In this document: positions 27,401 through 33,907 of the stretch, one piece after another
Layout of the letters: each line of letters begins with the position of its first letter
How positions within the stretch are numbered: position 1 is the stretch's first letter
NCBI RefSeq assembly: GCF_003122365.1
Contig: NZ_CP029254.1
Coordinates: forward strand, 6,760,001 to 6,824,000
Reading direction: 5' to 3'
Length of the DNA stretch: 64,000 bases
Source of the DNA: Streptomyces spongiicola
GTDB taxonomy: Bacteria > Actinomycetota > Actinomycetes > Streptomycetales > Streptomycetaceae
The notes under the pieces: generated by a model
Seen by the model: only the letters and a program-made list of their open reading frames with translations
What the model was told of the DNA's origin: nothing
The model's database searches: none
Program-made: the position numbers and the translations under genes

Positions 27401-28178
27401 TCCACCAGTCGGCGGCTTCCGGGACGTCGGTCTGGTCGCCGAAGACCTGCGGCGAGGCGATCGGCAGGTCGGCGTACCAGTCGTAGAACGACAGCAGGGT
27501 GCCGCCGATCAGCGAGTGGAAGCGGGCACCGGCCGCGAAGGACGCCATCGACATCGCCGGAATCGGGGAGAAGCCGGCGACACGATCAGGGCCGTACGCC
27601 TTGATGGTGTGCACCTGGGCGGCGGCGATCAGCTCGCTGACCTCGTCCCAGTCCGCGCGCACCAGACCGCCCTTGCCGCGCGCCCGCTTGTAGGCGCGGG
27701 CCTTCGCCGGGTCGGAGGTGATCTCGGCCCACGCGGACACCGGGTCGCCGAGCCGCTCGCGGGCCTCGCGCCACAGCTCCAGCAGCGCGCCGCGCACATA
27801 GGGGTAGCGGACCCGGCTCGGCGAGTAGGTGTACCAGGAGAACGAGGCGCCACGGGGGCAGCCGCGCGGTTCGTACTCGGGGCAGTCCGCGCCGATCGAC
27901 GGGTAGTCGGTGGCCTGGTGTTCCCAGGTGATGATGCCGTCCTTGACGTACACCATCCATGAGCAGGACCCGGTGCAGTTGACGCCGTGGGTGGAGCGCA
28001 CCACCTTGTCGTGCGCCCAGCGGTCCCGGTAGAAACCCTCCCACCTGCCGTCGACCGCGCCGAACACGGCGCGTCCGTCGGCCGACACCTCGCTGCGCGT
28101 GAGCAGCCTGCGGGCCGCCAGCGGCCAGCCGCCACCGGCGCGCGACTCCCGCTGCCCTGCGTTCTGATCGTTCTCCAT
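24408..28178 (-). CDS. narG: Respiratory nitrate reductase alpha subunit
   Basis: The 1256-residue catalytic subunit reduces nitrate to nitrite on the cytoplasmic side with a molybdo-bis-MGD cofactor. The FS0 cluster ligands are in STHGVNCTGSCSW with a Cys in GADCPEYEP, and the Mo-ligand region is YLIMWGSNIPVTRTPDAHF. No Tat signal is present, in keeping with the cytoplasmic-facing NarG class. Residues about 375-405 form an unusual Glu/Lys/Asn-rich segment (KAEENEENGKAEENGKGEE) in a surface loop. It heads narGHJI and two DevR-like palindromes lie 39-106 bp upstream. Confidence 0.96.
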   Translation of the reverse strand: MENDQNAGQRESRAGGGWPLAARRLLTRSEVSADGRAVFGAVDGRWEGFYRDRWAHDKVVRSTHGVNCTGSCSWMVYVKDGIITWEHQATDYPSIGADCPEYEPRGCPRGASFSWYTYSPSRVRYPYVRGALLELWREARERLGDPVSAWAEITSDPAKARAYKRARGKGGLVRADWDEVSELIAAAQVHTIKAYGPDRVAGFSPIPAMSMASFAAGARFHSLIGGTLLSFYDWYADLPIASPQVFGDQTDVPEAADWWNAGYLIMWGSNIPVTRTPDAHFLTETRYNGTKVVAVSPDYADNVKHADEWLAPHPGTDGALAMAMGHVILREFLVDREVPYFQDYLRKFTDAPFLVTLREHDRGLVPDGFLTAADLGADEKAEKAEENEENGKAEENGKGEEAEENAAFKTVLLDRTTGEPVVPGGSLGFRWGDTGQGRWNLELGDVVPELSLLERAEATVEIALPRFDEGATEGGSVLMRGVPVRRIGGRLVTTVFDLMLAQYGVRRPGLPGSWPSSYEDASEPCTPAWQETITSVPAGQAARIAREFARNAERTNGRSMIALGAGTNHWFHSDTIYRAFLALLTMTGCQGVNGGGWAHYVGQEKVRPVTGQQHLSFAFDWQRPTRHMAGTSYWYLNSDQWRYEAFGPDELASPLGKGRFDGKGFADCLAQAVRLGWTPGHPGFNRNPLDLADEAARAGRPVAEHIVDSLKSGRLRFAAEDPDDPANFPRVLTVWRANLLGSSGKGNEYLLRHLLGTDAAVRSEETPPEHRPKDVVWRKEAPEGKLDLLVCMDFRMTSTGLLADVVLPAATWYEKDDLSSTDMHPFVHAFTPAIAPPWQARTDYDAFLTIADRFSELAAEHLGTRTDVLAVPLLHDTPDELAQPGGVVRDWKAGECEPVPGRTMPKLAVVERDYAVIGQKMRAVGPLLDTLGTTTKGVTVHPDQEIDDLRRRNGTVRDGVAAGRPSLATASHMCEAILALSGTTNGRLATEGFRELQRRTGSRGLVELASEREAERITFADTRTQPRSVMTSYEWSGSETGGRRYSPFVINTEHRKPWHTLTGRQHFFVQHDWMAELGEQLPVYRPPLNTSRHFGDEHLGDPGRAEVTVRYLTPHSKWSIHSNYQDNKYMLDLSRGGPTIWMSTADAGRIGVKDNEWIEAYNRNGVVAARAVVTHRMPEGTVYMYHAQDRNVNVPRTEVSGRRGGIHNSLTRLLLKPTHLAGGYAQFTYAFNYYGPTGNQRDEVTVIRRRSQDVEY

Positions 28179-28216
28179 GGCCAGGACGCTAAGCGGCGCA
28201 CGGCTTCGGGCACCTG

Positions 28217-28230
28217 GGGCCTGCGGTCCC
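28217..28230. promoter_or_regulatory. DevR/OsdR-like operator, narG proximal
   Basis: GGGCCTGCGGTCCC fits GGGNC-N4-GNCCC perfectly. It is 39 bp upstream of the narG start, a position compatible with an activator site near -35 to -60 of a short-leader transcript. Confidence 0.55.
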
Positions 28231-28270
28231 CGGCGGATGGCCCACCGGGCCCGTGTTTCCGGCGGCAGCA

Positions 28271-28284
28271 GGGACCAACGGCCC
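28271..28284. promoter_or_regulatory. DevR/OsdR-like operator, narG distal
   Basis: GGGACCAACGGCCC fits the same half-site spacing, 54 bp upstream of the first narG site. A near match to the exact 14-mer of the island (GGGCCGGTCGGCCG, 13 of 14) follows at 28293-28306. Confidence 0.6.
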
Positions 28285-28569
28285 CGCCACCGGGGCCGGT
28301 CGGCCGGGGAGGCGGGCGTGCCGGGCCTTGCATGCTGGCTGCGATCGATCCGCAGACGCTCAGCCGCCTGTACGACCGCATCATGTGTCCGCTGTGGCGA
28401 CCCTCCCCCGTCCCGTCCGCCGCAGGCGCAGCGGGTACGGCGCCTGTCGTCCGGTTCGGTCGTGCGTCCGGCCGCTCACCGCGGCCGGACGCGGCACTCC
28501 TCACACGGCACCCCTCACACGGCCGTGTTCGACCGTCCGGGGCAACCGAGGCCCGTCGGGCCCCGGCCA

Positions 28570-28583
28570 GGGACCGACGGCCC
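28570..28583. promoter_or_regulatory. DevR/OsdR-like operator upstream of narK
   Basis: GGGACCGACGGCCC is a perfect match to GGGNC-N4-GNCCC, about 125 bp upstream of the narK start. Distances of about 100 bp recur upstream of usp and devR in this island. Confidence 0.6.
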
Positions 28584-28706
28584 ATGCCGCCTGCGAGAGC
28601 GGATACGGACAGTGGTCACGGGACGCCGCCGGGCGGGCAAGGGGCCAGCCGTGCGCAGGCGATCCGGTGGCTCCGTACCACCATGCAGACGAAAGGGACG
28701 GACAAC

Positions 28707-29993
28707 ATGGTCCAGCCGTTCAGGTCGGAGAGTGACAGCTCACCGTCGGGTGCTCCGGTGGCCCGCCAGGCGTGGCTGATGCTGGCTCTGACCACCGTCG
28801 GTTTCGCCGTGAACTTCTGGGCGTGGGCGCTGCTGAGCCCCCTCGGCCCGCGGTTCAAGGACAGCCTCGACCTGTCGTCGTTCGAGCAGTCGCTGCTGGT
28901 GGCGGTGCCGGTCGTGGTCGGCTCCATGGGCCGCATCCCGGTGGGGGCTCTGACGGACCGGTTCGGTGGGCGGGTGATGTTGCCGATCGTGTCGGCGACC
29001 ACCATCGTGCCGGTGCTCTACCTGGGCCTGGCGGGCCACTCCTCCCTTCCCGCCCTGTTGGTCGGCGGCTTCTTCCTCGGCATCGGCGGCACCGCGTTCG
29101 CGGTCGGCGTACCCTTCGTCAACGCCTGGTTTCCCCCTGAGCGGCGGGGCCTCGCCATCGGCGTCTTCGGCGCCGGAATGGGCGGCACCGCACTCAGCGC
29201 CCTGACCACCGTGAAGCTGGTCGACGCGAACAGCATGGCCACCCCGTTCCTCATCACCGCCGCGGTGCTCGCCGCCTACGCCGTGGCGGCCGCGCTGCTG
29301 CTGCGCGACGCCCCCGGACGCACCGTGCCCACCGAGCCGCTGGCCCGCCGGCTGGCCGCGACCGCGCGGCTGGGTATCACCTGGCAGGCGTCCGCGCTGT
29401 ACGCGGTCGCGTTCGGCGGCTATGTGGCGTTCTCCGTCTACCTGCCCACCTATCTCAAGACCGGCTACGGGCTCACCCAGGCCGACGCCGCGAACCGGAT
29501 GGCCGGATTCGTGATCCTCGCGGTGGCGATGCGCCCGGTCGGCGGCTGGCTGTCCGACCGGCTGGGCCCGGTCCGGCTCCTCGCCGGCTCGCTGGCCGTG
29601 GTCGTCGCCGGAGCGGTCGTGCAGTCGTTCACCCCGCCCCTGGCCGCGGTCGGCACCATCGCCTTCCTCGCCATGGCCGCGGCGCTCGGTGCGGGCAGCG
29701 GAGCGACGTTCGCGTTGGTGGCCCTGCTGACCCCGGCCAGCCAGGTCGGTTCGGTCACCGGCGTGGTCGGCGCTGCGGGCGGCCTGGGCGGCTTCCTGCC
29801 GCCGCTGGTCATGGGCTCGCTGTACGGCGAGTACGGGACCTACGCGGCAGGCCTCGCTCTGCTCGCAGTCGTCGCCGCTGCGGCCCTGACCTACACCCTC
29901 ACCGGTGTCCGCTCCGCCGTCCGTGGCGACGAACGGACGCCCCCGCTCGCGCACCCGAACGGGATGTCCGGTTCCGGCTCGCTTCAGGCCTAG
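28707..29993 (+). CDS. narK: Nitrate/nitrite transporter, MFS
   Basis: The 428-residue protein has twelve hydrophobic segments and the NarK/NasA signatures: MGRIPVGALTDRFGGR between helices 2 and 3, and two glycine-rich nitrate-signature helices (LGIGGTAFAVGVPFVNAWFP and VTGVVGAAGGLGGFLPP). It moves nitrate in and nitrite out across the membrane. ATG 28707 follows AAAGGGACG; ATG 28683 in frame would lack a ribosome site. It is divergent from narG. Confidence 0.93.
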   Translation: MVQPFRSESDSSPSGAPVARQAWLMLALTTVGFAVNFWAWALLSPLGPRFKDSLDLSSFEQSLLVAVPVVVGSMGRIPVGALTDRFGGRVMLPIVSATTIVPVLYLGLAGHSSLPALLVGGFFLGIGGTAFAVGVPFVNAWFPPERRGLAIGVFGAGMGGTALSALTTVKLVDANSMATPFLITAAVLAAYAVAAALLLRDAPGRTVPTEPLARRLAATARLGITWQASALYAVAFGGYVAFSVYLPTYLKTGYGLTQADAANRMAGFVILAVAMRPVGGWLSDRLGPVRLLAGSLAVVVAGAVVQSFTPPLAAVGTIAFLAMAAALGAGSGATFALVALLTPASQVGSVTGVVGAAGGLGGFLPPLVMGSLYGEYGTYAAGLALLAVVAAAALTYTLTGVRSAVRGDERTPPLAHPNGMSGSGSLQA

Positions 29994-30000
29994 GGTCTCG

Positions 30001-30178
30001 TCAGGCGGGGGCTTCCCGTCGGCGGCGGCGCGGAGCGGCGTCCGGTGCGGTGCGGTGCGGTGCGTGGCAGGGCGTCGGATCGGCCTCGTAGGGGGCCTGC
30101 CCGGTTGGTTCGGCGACGCGGCGAGTCGCCGTGCCGGGCGTCGCGACGGGGCGAACGCTGCCCGACGCGGCACAGGCC
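30001..30178 (+). repeat. Long inverted repeat, copy 1 (upstream of usp1)
   Basis: This segment has an inverted copy at 32610-32841. The best block, 30077-30174 versus 32711-32613, differs at only a few positions over about 98 bp. The outer block TCAGGCGGGG to GGCGGCGGCGCGGAGCGG is also conserved. Between them copy 1 has GGTGC pentamers, whereas copy 2 has a 17-bp minisatellite. It ends about 80 bp before the usp1 start, so it may hold promoter information. The 266-bp gap after narK contains nothing else recognisable. Confidence 0.8.
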
Positions 30179-30259
30179 GCGCAGTTCGCGGTGACGATCG
30201 GGACCGGACTCGACACTCGGGGCACCCCACTGACAGCTCGCTCGGAAGGAGTGAAGATC

Positions 30260-31318
30260 ATGAACGCGGCGAACGGGAACGAGGCGGACGGAAACGAGGC
30301 GGACGGGAACGCGGCGGACGGGAACGCGGCGGACGGAAACGCAGTGGACGGGAACGCAGTGGACGGAAGGGCGGCGGACGGAAACGTGGCAGACGGAAAC
30401 GCTGTGGTCGGAAGCGCGGCCGGCGCGGAAGCCCACGGCGGGCCGCTGGTCGTCGGCGTCGACGGTTCCGAGCCGAGCCTGCGCGCCGCGGACTGGGCGG
30501 CCGACGAGAGCGCCCTGCGCGGAGTGCCGCTGAGGGTGGTGTACGCCTGCCTCTGGGACCGGTACGAGGGCGTCGCGCTCGCCCTGGACGTCGGCAGACC
30601 GACCGAACCGCCCCTGCCCCGGGAGGTGGTGGGCGCCGCCGCCGAACGAGCCCGCGCCCGGCACCCCGGCCTGCGGGTCACGACCGACGTGGTGTTCGAG
30701 GAGCCGGGGTCCGCCCTGATCCGCGCGGCCCGGAGCGCCTCCGCGCTGGTCGTGGGCAGCCGCGGCCGCAGCGGCGTCGCCGGGATGGTGCTCGGCTCGG
30801 TCAGTCTGACCGTCGCCGCCCACGCCGACTGCCCGGTGATCGTGCTGCGCGGCAGCCACGACAACCAGGCGACGCCGCCCGTCCACGGACTCGTCGTCGT
30901 GGGGGTCGGCGAGGACGAGAGGGAGTCCTCGGTGGTGCGCTTCGCCGCCGAGGAGGCGCGGCGCCGCGGCGTGCCGCTGGAGGCCGTGCGGGCATGGCGC
31001 TGCCCCGTGCACGAGCCCGGCGGCCATCCCCTGACGGCCGGCGTGCCGACCCGTCAGTACGAGGAGCGGGCCGGGCAGGTGCTCGAAGCCGCGCTGGCGG
31101 ACCTCCCGGCGGACGTCGAGGTGCGTCGGCGCACCGCCGAGGGCCACGCCCGCCGGGCGCTGGTGGACGCCTCGCACCGCGCCGACCTCCTGGTCGTCGG
31201 GGCGAGACGCCGCGAGGGGCACCTCGGGCTCCAGCTCGGCCGCACCGCACACGCGGTGCTGCACCACTCCGCCTGCCCCGTCGCGATCGTGCCGCACCGG
31301 GGGCACGACGCCCGATGA
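30260..31318 (+). CDS. Tandem-domain universal stress protein with repeat N-terminus
   Basis: The 352-residue protein has two UspA domains (about residues 62-200 and 205-348). ATP-binding loop motifs are present in both: VVGSRGRSGVAGMVLGSVS and VVGARRREGHLGLQLG. The first 55 residues are unusual: a run of N-x-A/V-D-G units (EADGNEADGNAADGNAADG) encoded by a 12-18 bp minisatellite. ATG 30260 is chosen because GGAAGGAG lies 6-13 bp upstream. USPs of this type belong to hypoxia/dormancy regulons. It is convergent with ppk2, with only 7 bp between the stops. No clear DevR-like palindrome was found at its promoter. Confidence 0.87.
   Translation: MNAANGNEADGNEADGNAADGNAADGNAVDGNAVDGRAADGNVADGNAVVGSAAGAEAHGGPLVVGVDGSEPSLRAADWAADESALRGVPLRVVYACLWDRYEGVALALDVGRPTEPPLPREVVGAAAERARARHPGLRVTTDVVFEEPGSALIRAARSASALVVGSRGRSGVAGMVLGSVSLTVAAHADCPVIVLRGSHDNQATPPVHGLVVVGVGEDERESSVVRFAAEEARRRGVPLEAVRAWRCPVHEPGGHPLTAGVPTRQYEERAGQVLEAALADLPADVEVRRRTAEGHARRALVDASHRADLLVVGARRREGHLGLQLGRTAHAVLHHSACPVAIVPHRGHDAR
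30275..30412 (+). repeat. In-frame minisatellite in the usp1 N-terminus
   Basis: A 12-bp unit close to GCGGACGGGAAC recurs about ten times, partly organised as 18-bp units. It keeps the reading frame and encodes Ala-Asp-Gly-Asn repeats. Confidence 0.85.
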
Positions 31319-31325
31319 CCGGCCC

Positions 31326-32129
31326 TCAGAGGCTCGCCGCGTGATCGGGGACATAGGTCCGCAGATCACGCGGCGGGCGCTCGTAGCCGGTTGACGGGGG
31401 CCGCTCCGGAAGTTCCAGCACCGGGGGCGGCACCTCGTGGTAGGGCACGGAGGCGAGCAGGTGGGCGATCATGTTCAGCCTGGCACGGCGCTTGTCGTCG
31501 CTCTCGACCACGTACCAGGGCGCCTCGGCGGTGTCGGTGTGCACCATCATCTCGTCCTTGGCCCGCGAGTACGCCTCCCAGCGGGTGATCGACTCCAGGT
31601 CCATCGGCGACAGCTTCCAGCGCCGCACCGGATCCTCCAGCCGGCGCCGGAACCGCTCCTGCTGCTCGGCGTCGCTCACGGAGAACCAGTACTTGCGCAG
31701 CAGGATCCCGTCCTCCAGCAGCATCCGCTCGAAGACCGGGCACTGGCGAAGGAAGAGCTGGTACTCCTTCTCGGTGCAGAAGCCCATCACGTGCTCGACC
31801 CCCGCCCGGTTGTACCAGGAGCGGTCGAACAGCACGATCTCCCCGGCGGCCGGCAGGTGTTCGACATACCGCTGGAAGTACCACTGGGTGCGCTCGCGCT
31901 CGGTCGGGGTGGGCAGCGCCGCGATCCGGGCGACGCGCGGGTTGAGGTGCTCGGTGACCCGCTTGATGGTGCCGCCCTTTCCCGCCGCGTCCCGTCCCTC
32001 GAAGACCACGACCAGCCGGGCGCCCTCGGAGCGTACCCACTCCTGGAGCCTCACCAGCTCCGTCTGCTGGCGGAGCAGTTCCCGCTCGTAGTCGTCGCGC
32101 GACACCTTCGCCGGCTTCTTGCCCGCCAT
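31326..32129 (-). CDS. ppk2: Polyphosphate kinase 2
   Basis: The 267-residue PPK2-family enzyme uses polyphosphate to phosphorylate nucleoside diphosphates (or the reverse). Walker A is GRDAAGKGG (residues 45-53), Walker B is FDRSWYNRAG (101-110), and the lid region RYVEHLPAAGEIVLF is intact. It is the single-domain type. ATG 32129 is preferred to 32141 because GGAGGCGGAA precedes it. In this island it would balance nucleotide pools when respiration is limited. No convincing DevR palindrome lies upstream; instead there is a nonamer array at 32305-32375. Confidence 0.93.
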   Translation of the reverse strand: MAGKKPAKVSRDDYERELLRQQTELVRLQEWVRSEGARLVVVFEGRDAAGKGGTIKRVTEHLNPRVARIAALPTPTERERTQWYFQRYVEHLPAAGEIVLFDRSWYNRAGVEHVMGFCTEKEYQLFLRQCPVFERMLLEDGILLRKYWFSVSDAEQQERFRRRLEDPVRRWKLSPMDLESITRWEAYSRAKDEMMVHTDTAEAPWYVVESDDKRRARLNMIAHLLASVPYHEVPPPVLELPERPPSTGYERPPRDLRTYVPDHAASL

Positions 32130-32304
32130 TTCCGCCTCCATCGCCTGATGACCCGTGTCGACGACCTCAACGTAGTCACCGGTCCCCCCGCGAGCGGGCG
32201 CCTCCGGCGCCCGGGTCGGGCACCCGGGGCGCACTCCCGGGCAGGCCGTCGTCCGAACCGTCCCCCGAACGGGGCGGATCCGGCGGTACGGCGGCATCGA
32301 CGCC

Positions 32305-32375
32305 GCCCTCGTGGCCCTCGTGGCCCTCGTGGCTCTCGTGGCTCTCGTGGCTCTCGTGGTCCTCGTGGTCCTCGT
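32305..32375. repeat. CTCGTGGCC nonamer array
   Basis: About eight head-to-tail nonamers with C/T variation at the eighth base (GGCC, GGCT, GGTC). It lies about 175 bp upstream of ppk2. Confidence 0.85.
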
Positions 32376-32609
32376 CCCCGCGACTGTGGCCGTCGCGACC
32401 GGCGACGGCTCGACCGGGCCCCACACCCGCCCCTGTACCGCGGAGCCCGCCGGTTCCCGGACAGGCACCGCCATGCTCCGGCCCGACCTCCGGCGTGGCT
32501 GACGGGCAGCGGCCCGCTCGGCGCATCGGACCCGTCCGGCGCCCGCCCGCCGGTTCGGGCGCGGTGGACCGCCCCGGACCGCGTTCCCGGCGGGAGACCG
32601 CCTCCGCCG

Positions 32610-32841
32610 GTTTGTGCCGCGTCGGGTGACGTTCGCCCCGTCGCGACGCCCGGCACGGCGACTCGCCGCGTCGCCGAACCAACCGGGTAGGCCCCCCTAC
32701 GAGGCCGATCCGGCGCCTCGCTCCGCGCCGGACTCCGCTCCGCGCCGGACTCCGCTCCGCGCCGGACTCCGCTCCGCGCCGGACTCCGCTCCGCGCCGGA
32801 CTCCGCTCCGCGCCGCCGCCGACGGGCAGGCCCCGCCTGAC
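32610..32841 (-). repeat. Long inverted repeat, copy 2, with internal 17-bp minisatellite
   Basis: Inverted copy of 30001-30178. It is longer because about five copies of a 17-bp unit (CGCTCCGCGCCGGACTC, 32719-32812) have been inserted or expanded in its middle. Together the copies flank the convergent usp1-ppk2 pair in opposite orientation, a substrate for inversion by homologous recombination. Confidence 0.8.
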
Positions 32842-33140
32842 GCGGCATTAGGCCCGTCCTCCGCACGTCGCTCGGACGAGTGAAGATCGAATGCACCACC
32901 CGCCCAGCTGTGGGCTGGTTCTACCCTCCGGCTTGGCGTCCATATCGTGAGATATTGTCCTCGCCGCCAGCCGGCAATCGACCTCTTCCTCCATGTGCGG
33001 AGGATGGGACTAGGGCAGGCGACGCGGACGGGTGGGCCGGTCGCCGCCGCCGTCGCGGAACTCCGTGCGTAGACGCGTCGCTGACGAGGTACGGGTGCCC
33101 CGCACCCGGTGCCCCGCCGCGCTGCCGTCCGCCCACGTCG

Positions 33141-33611
33141 TCACAGACGCCGGCCGCCGCCGCTGCCGCAGGGAGCGTACAGGTCGAGCAGCCGGGTGCG
33201 GGTCGAACGCAGCCGGTGCGCGAGGACGCCGCCCACCCACTCGGCGACGCTCGCGCCGAGGGCGGGGTCGTCCCGGCACATCGAGCGGATGGCGACGGCG
33301 TCGAACTCGTACGCGCGCACGGGGCTGGTCGCCTCGGCGCCCAGATGCCAGGCGTGTGGGGCGTACAACCACGACCAGCCGACGAGTTCGTTGTGCCGGA
33401 GGGTCTCGATGACCGCGGCACGTGGGCCGGGCACGCACATGTCGAGATCGACCGAGCCGGTGCGGATGACCCAGAACCGGTCGGCGCGTCCGCCCTCCTC
33501 GAAGAGGCGGGTGCCCTGGGGGAAGGACACCTCCCGAGCGCAGTGCATCAGCCGCTGCCTGTGCTCGGCGGGGAGCGCCCGCAGCATTCCGGCCGTGGCG
33601 GGAGCGTTCAA
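33141..33611 (-). CDS. Cyclic-nucleotide-binding-domain protein (Crp/Fnr-like, no HTH)
   Basis: The 156-residue protein is a cupin-like cNMP-binding domain: FPQGTRLFEEGGRADRFWVI and GSVDLDMCVPG precede a phosphate-binding-cassette-like stretch (ELVGWSWLYAPHAW) and the long dimerisation helix. The canonical Arg of the cAMP cassette is not evident, and there is no C-terminal helix-turn-helix, so it is unlikely to bind DNA itself. I use the TTG at 33611 because GGAGG lies exactly 6 bp upstream and because similarity starts there; ATG-started extensions are Pro/Gly/Arg-rich noise. It is divergent from phosphoketolase with a DevR-like palindrome between them. Confidence 0.75.
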   Translation of the reverse strand: MNAPATAGMLRALPAEHRQRLMHCAREVSFPQGTRLFEEGGRADRFWVIRTGSVDLDMCVPGPRAAVIETLRHNELVGWSWLYAPHAWHLGAEATSPVRAYEFDAVAIRSMCRDDPALGASVAEWVGGVLAHRLRSTRTRLLDLYAPCGSGGGRRL

Positions 33612-33681
33612 GGTGTGCCTCCAGTCAGGGGCGTACGGACCTGCCACGTCCAGCGTGCGCACGCCCCCGGTGCCGGGCCAT

Positions 33682-33695
33682 GGGCCATCCGGCCC
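33682..33695. promoter_or_regulatory. DevR/OsdR-like operator, cNMP-domain gene / phosphoketolase
   Basis: GGGCCATCCGGCCC is a perfect palindromic match to the island consensus. It lies 71 bp upstream of the cNMP-domain gene. A one-mismatch copy (GGCCCGGTCGGCCC) at 33807-33820 lies about 88 bp upstream of phosphoketolase, so each gene has its own candidate site. Confidence 0.6.
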
Positions 33696-33907
33696 CATGT
33701 CCGGGCCGCCCGGTACCGCGTTCGGGCCCTCCGGCTCCCGCGGCTCGCGCGGCCCTCCACGGCTCCCGTGGCTCGCGCGGCTCCCGCGGCATCCCGGTAC
33801 GCGAATGGCCCGGTCGGCCCTGTCGGGCGCCCCACGCGGTGGGGGAGTGTGATGGAAGGCACCGGACCGCATGGCCTTCGACGGCTCCGACCCGGAAGGG
33901 AACCCAG

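Larger units (their letters stand above)
28179..28706. promoter_or_regulatory. narG / narK divergent control region
   Basis: This 528-bp spacer separates the narGHJI operon and narK. It contains three perfect GGGNC-N4-GNCCC palindromes and one near-match, listed individually. I see no gene. The arrangement implies coordinated hypoxic induction of the nitrate reductase and the nitrate/nitrite transporter. Confidence 0.7.
32130..33140. other. 1-kb non-coding stretch between ppk2 and the cNMP-domain gene
   Basis: It contains a CTCGTGGCC nonamer array (32305-32375), the inverted-repeat copy 2 with a 17-bp minisatellite (32610-32841), a short relic resembling the usp1 leader (32864-32890), and from about 32890 to 33010 a noticeably lower-GC segment with an ATATC-gtga-GATAT hairpin. 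I find no gene in it. Confidence 0.6.

Noticed and set aside
30187..30215. Half-site GGGACCGGAC before usp1 as DevR box
   Set aside because: The second half-site is absent; usp1 was therefore not counted as a direct target.
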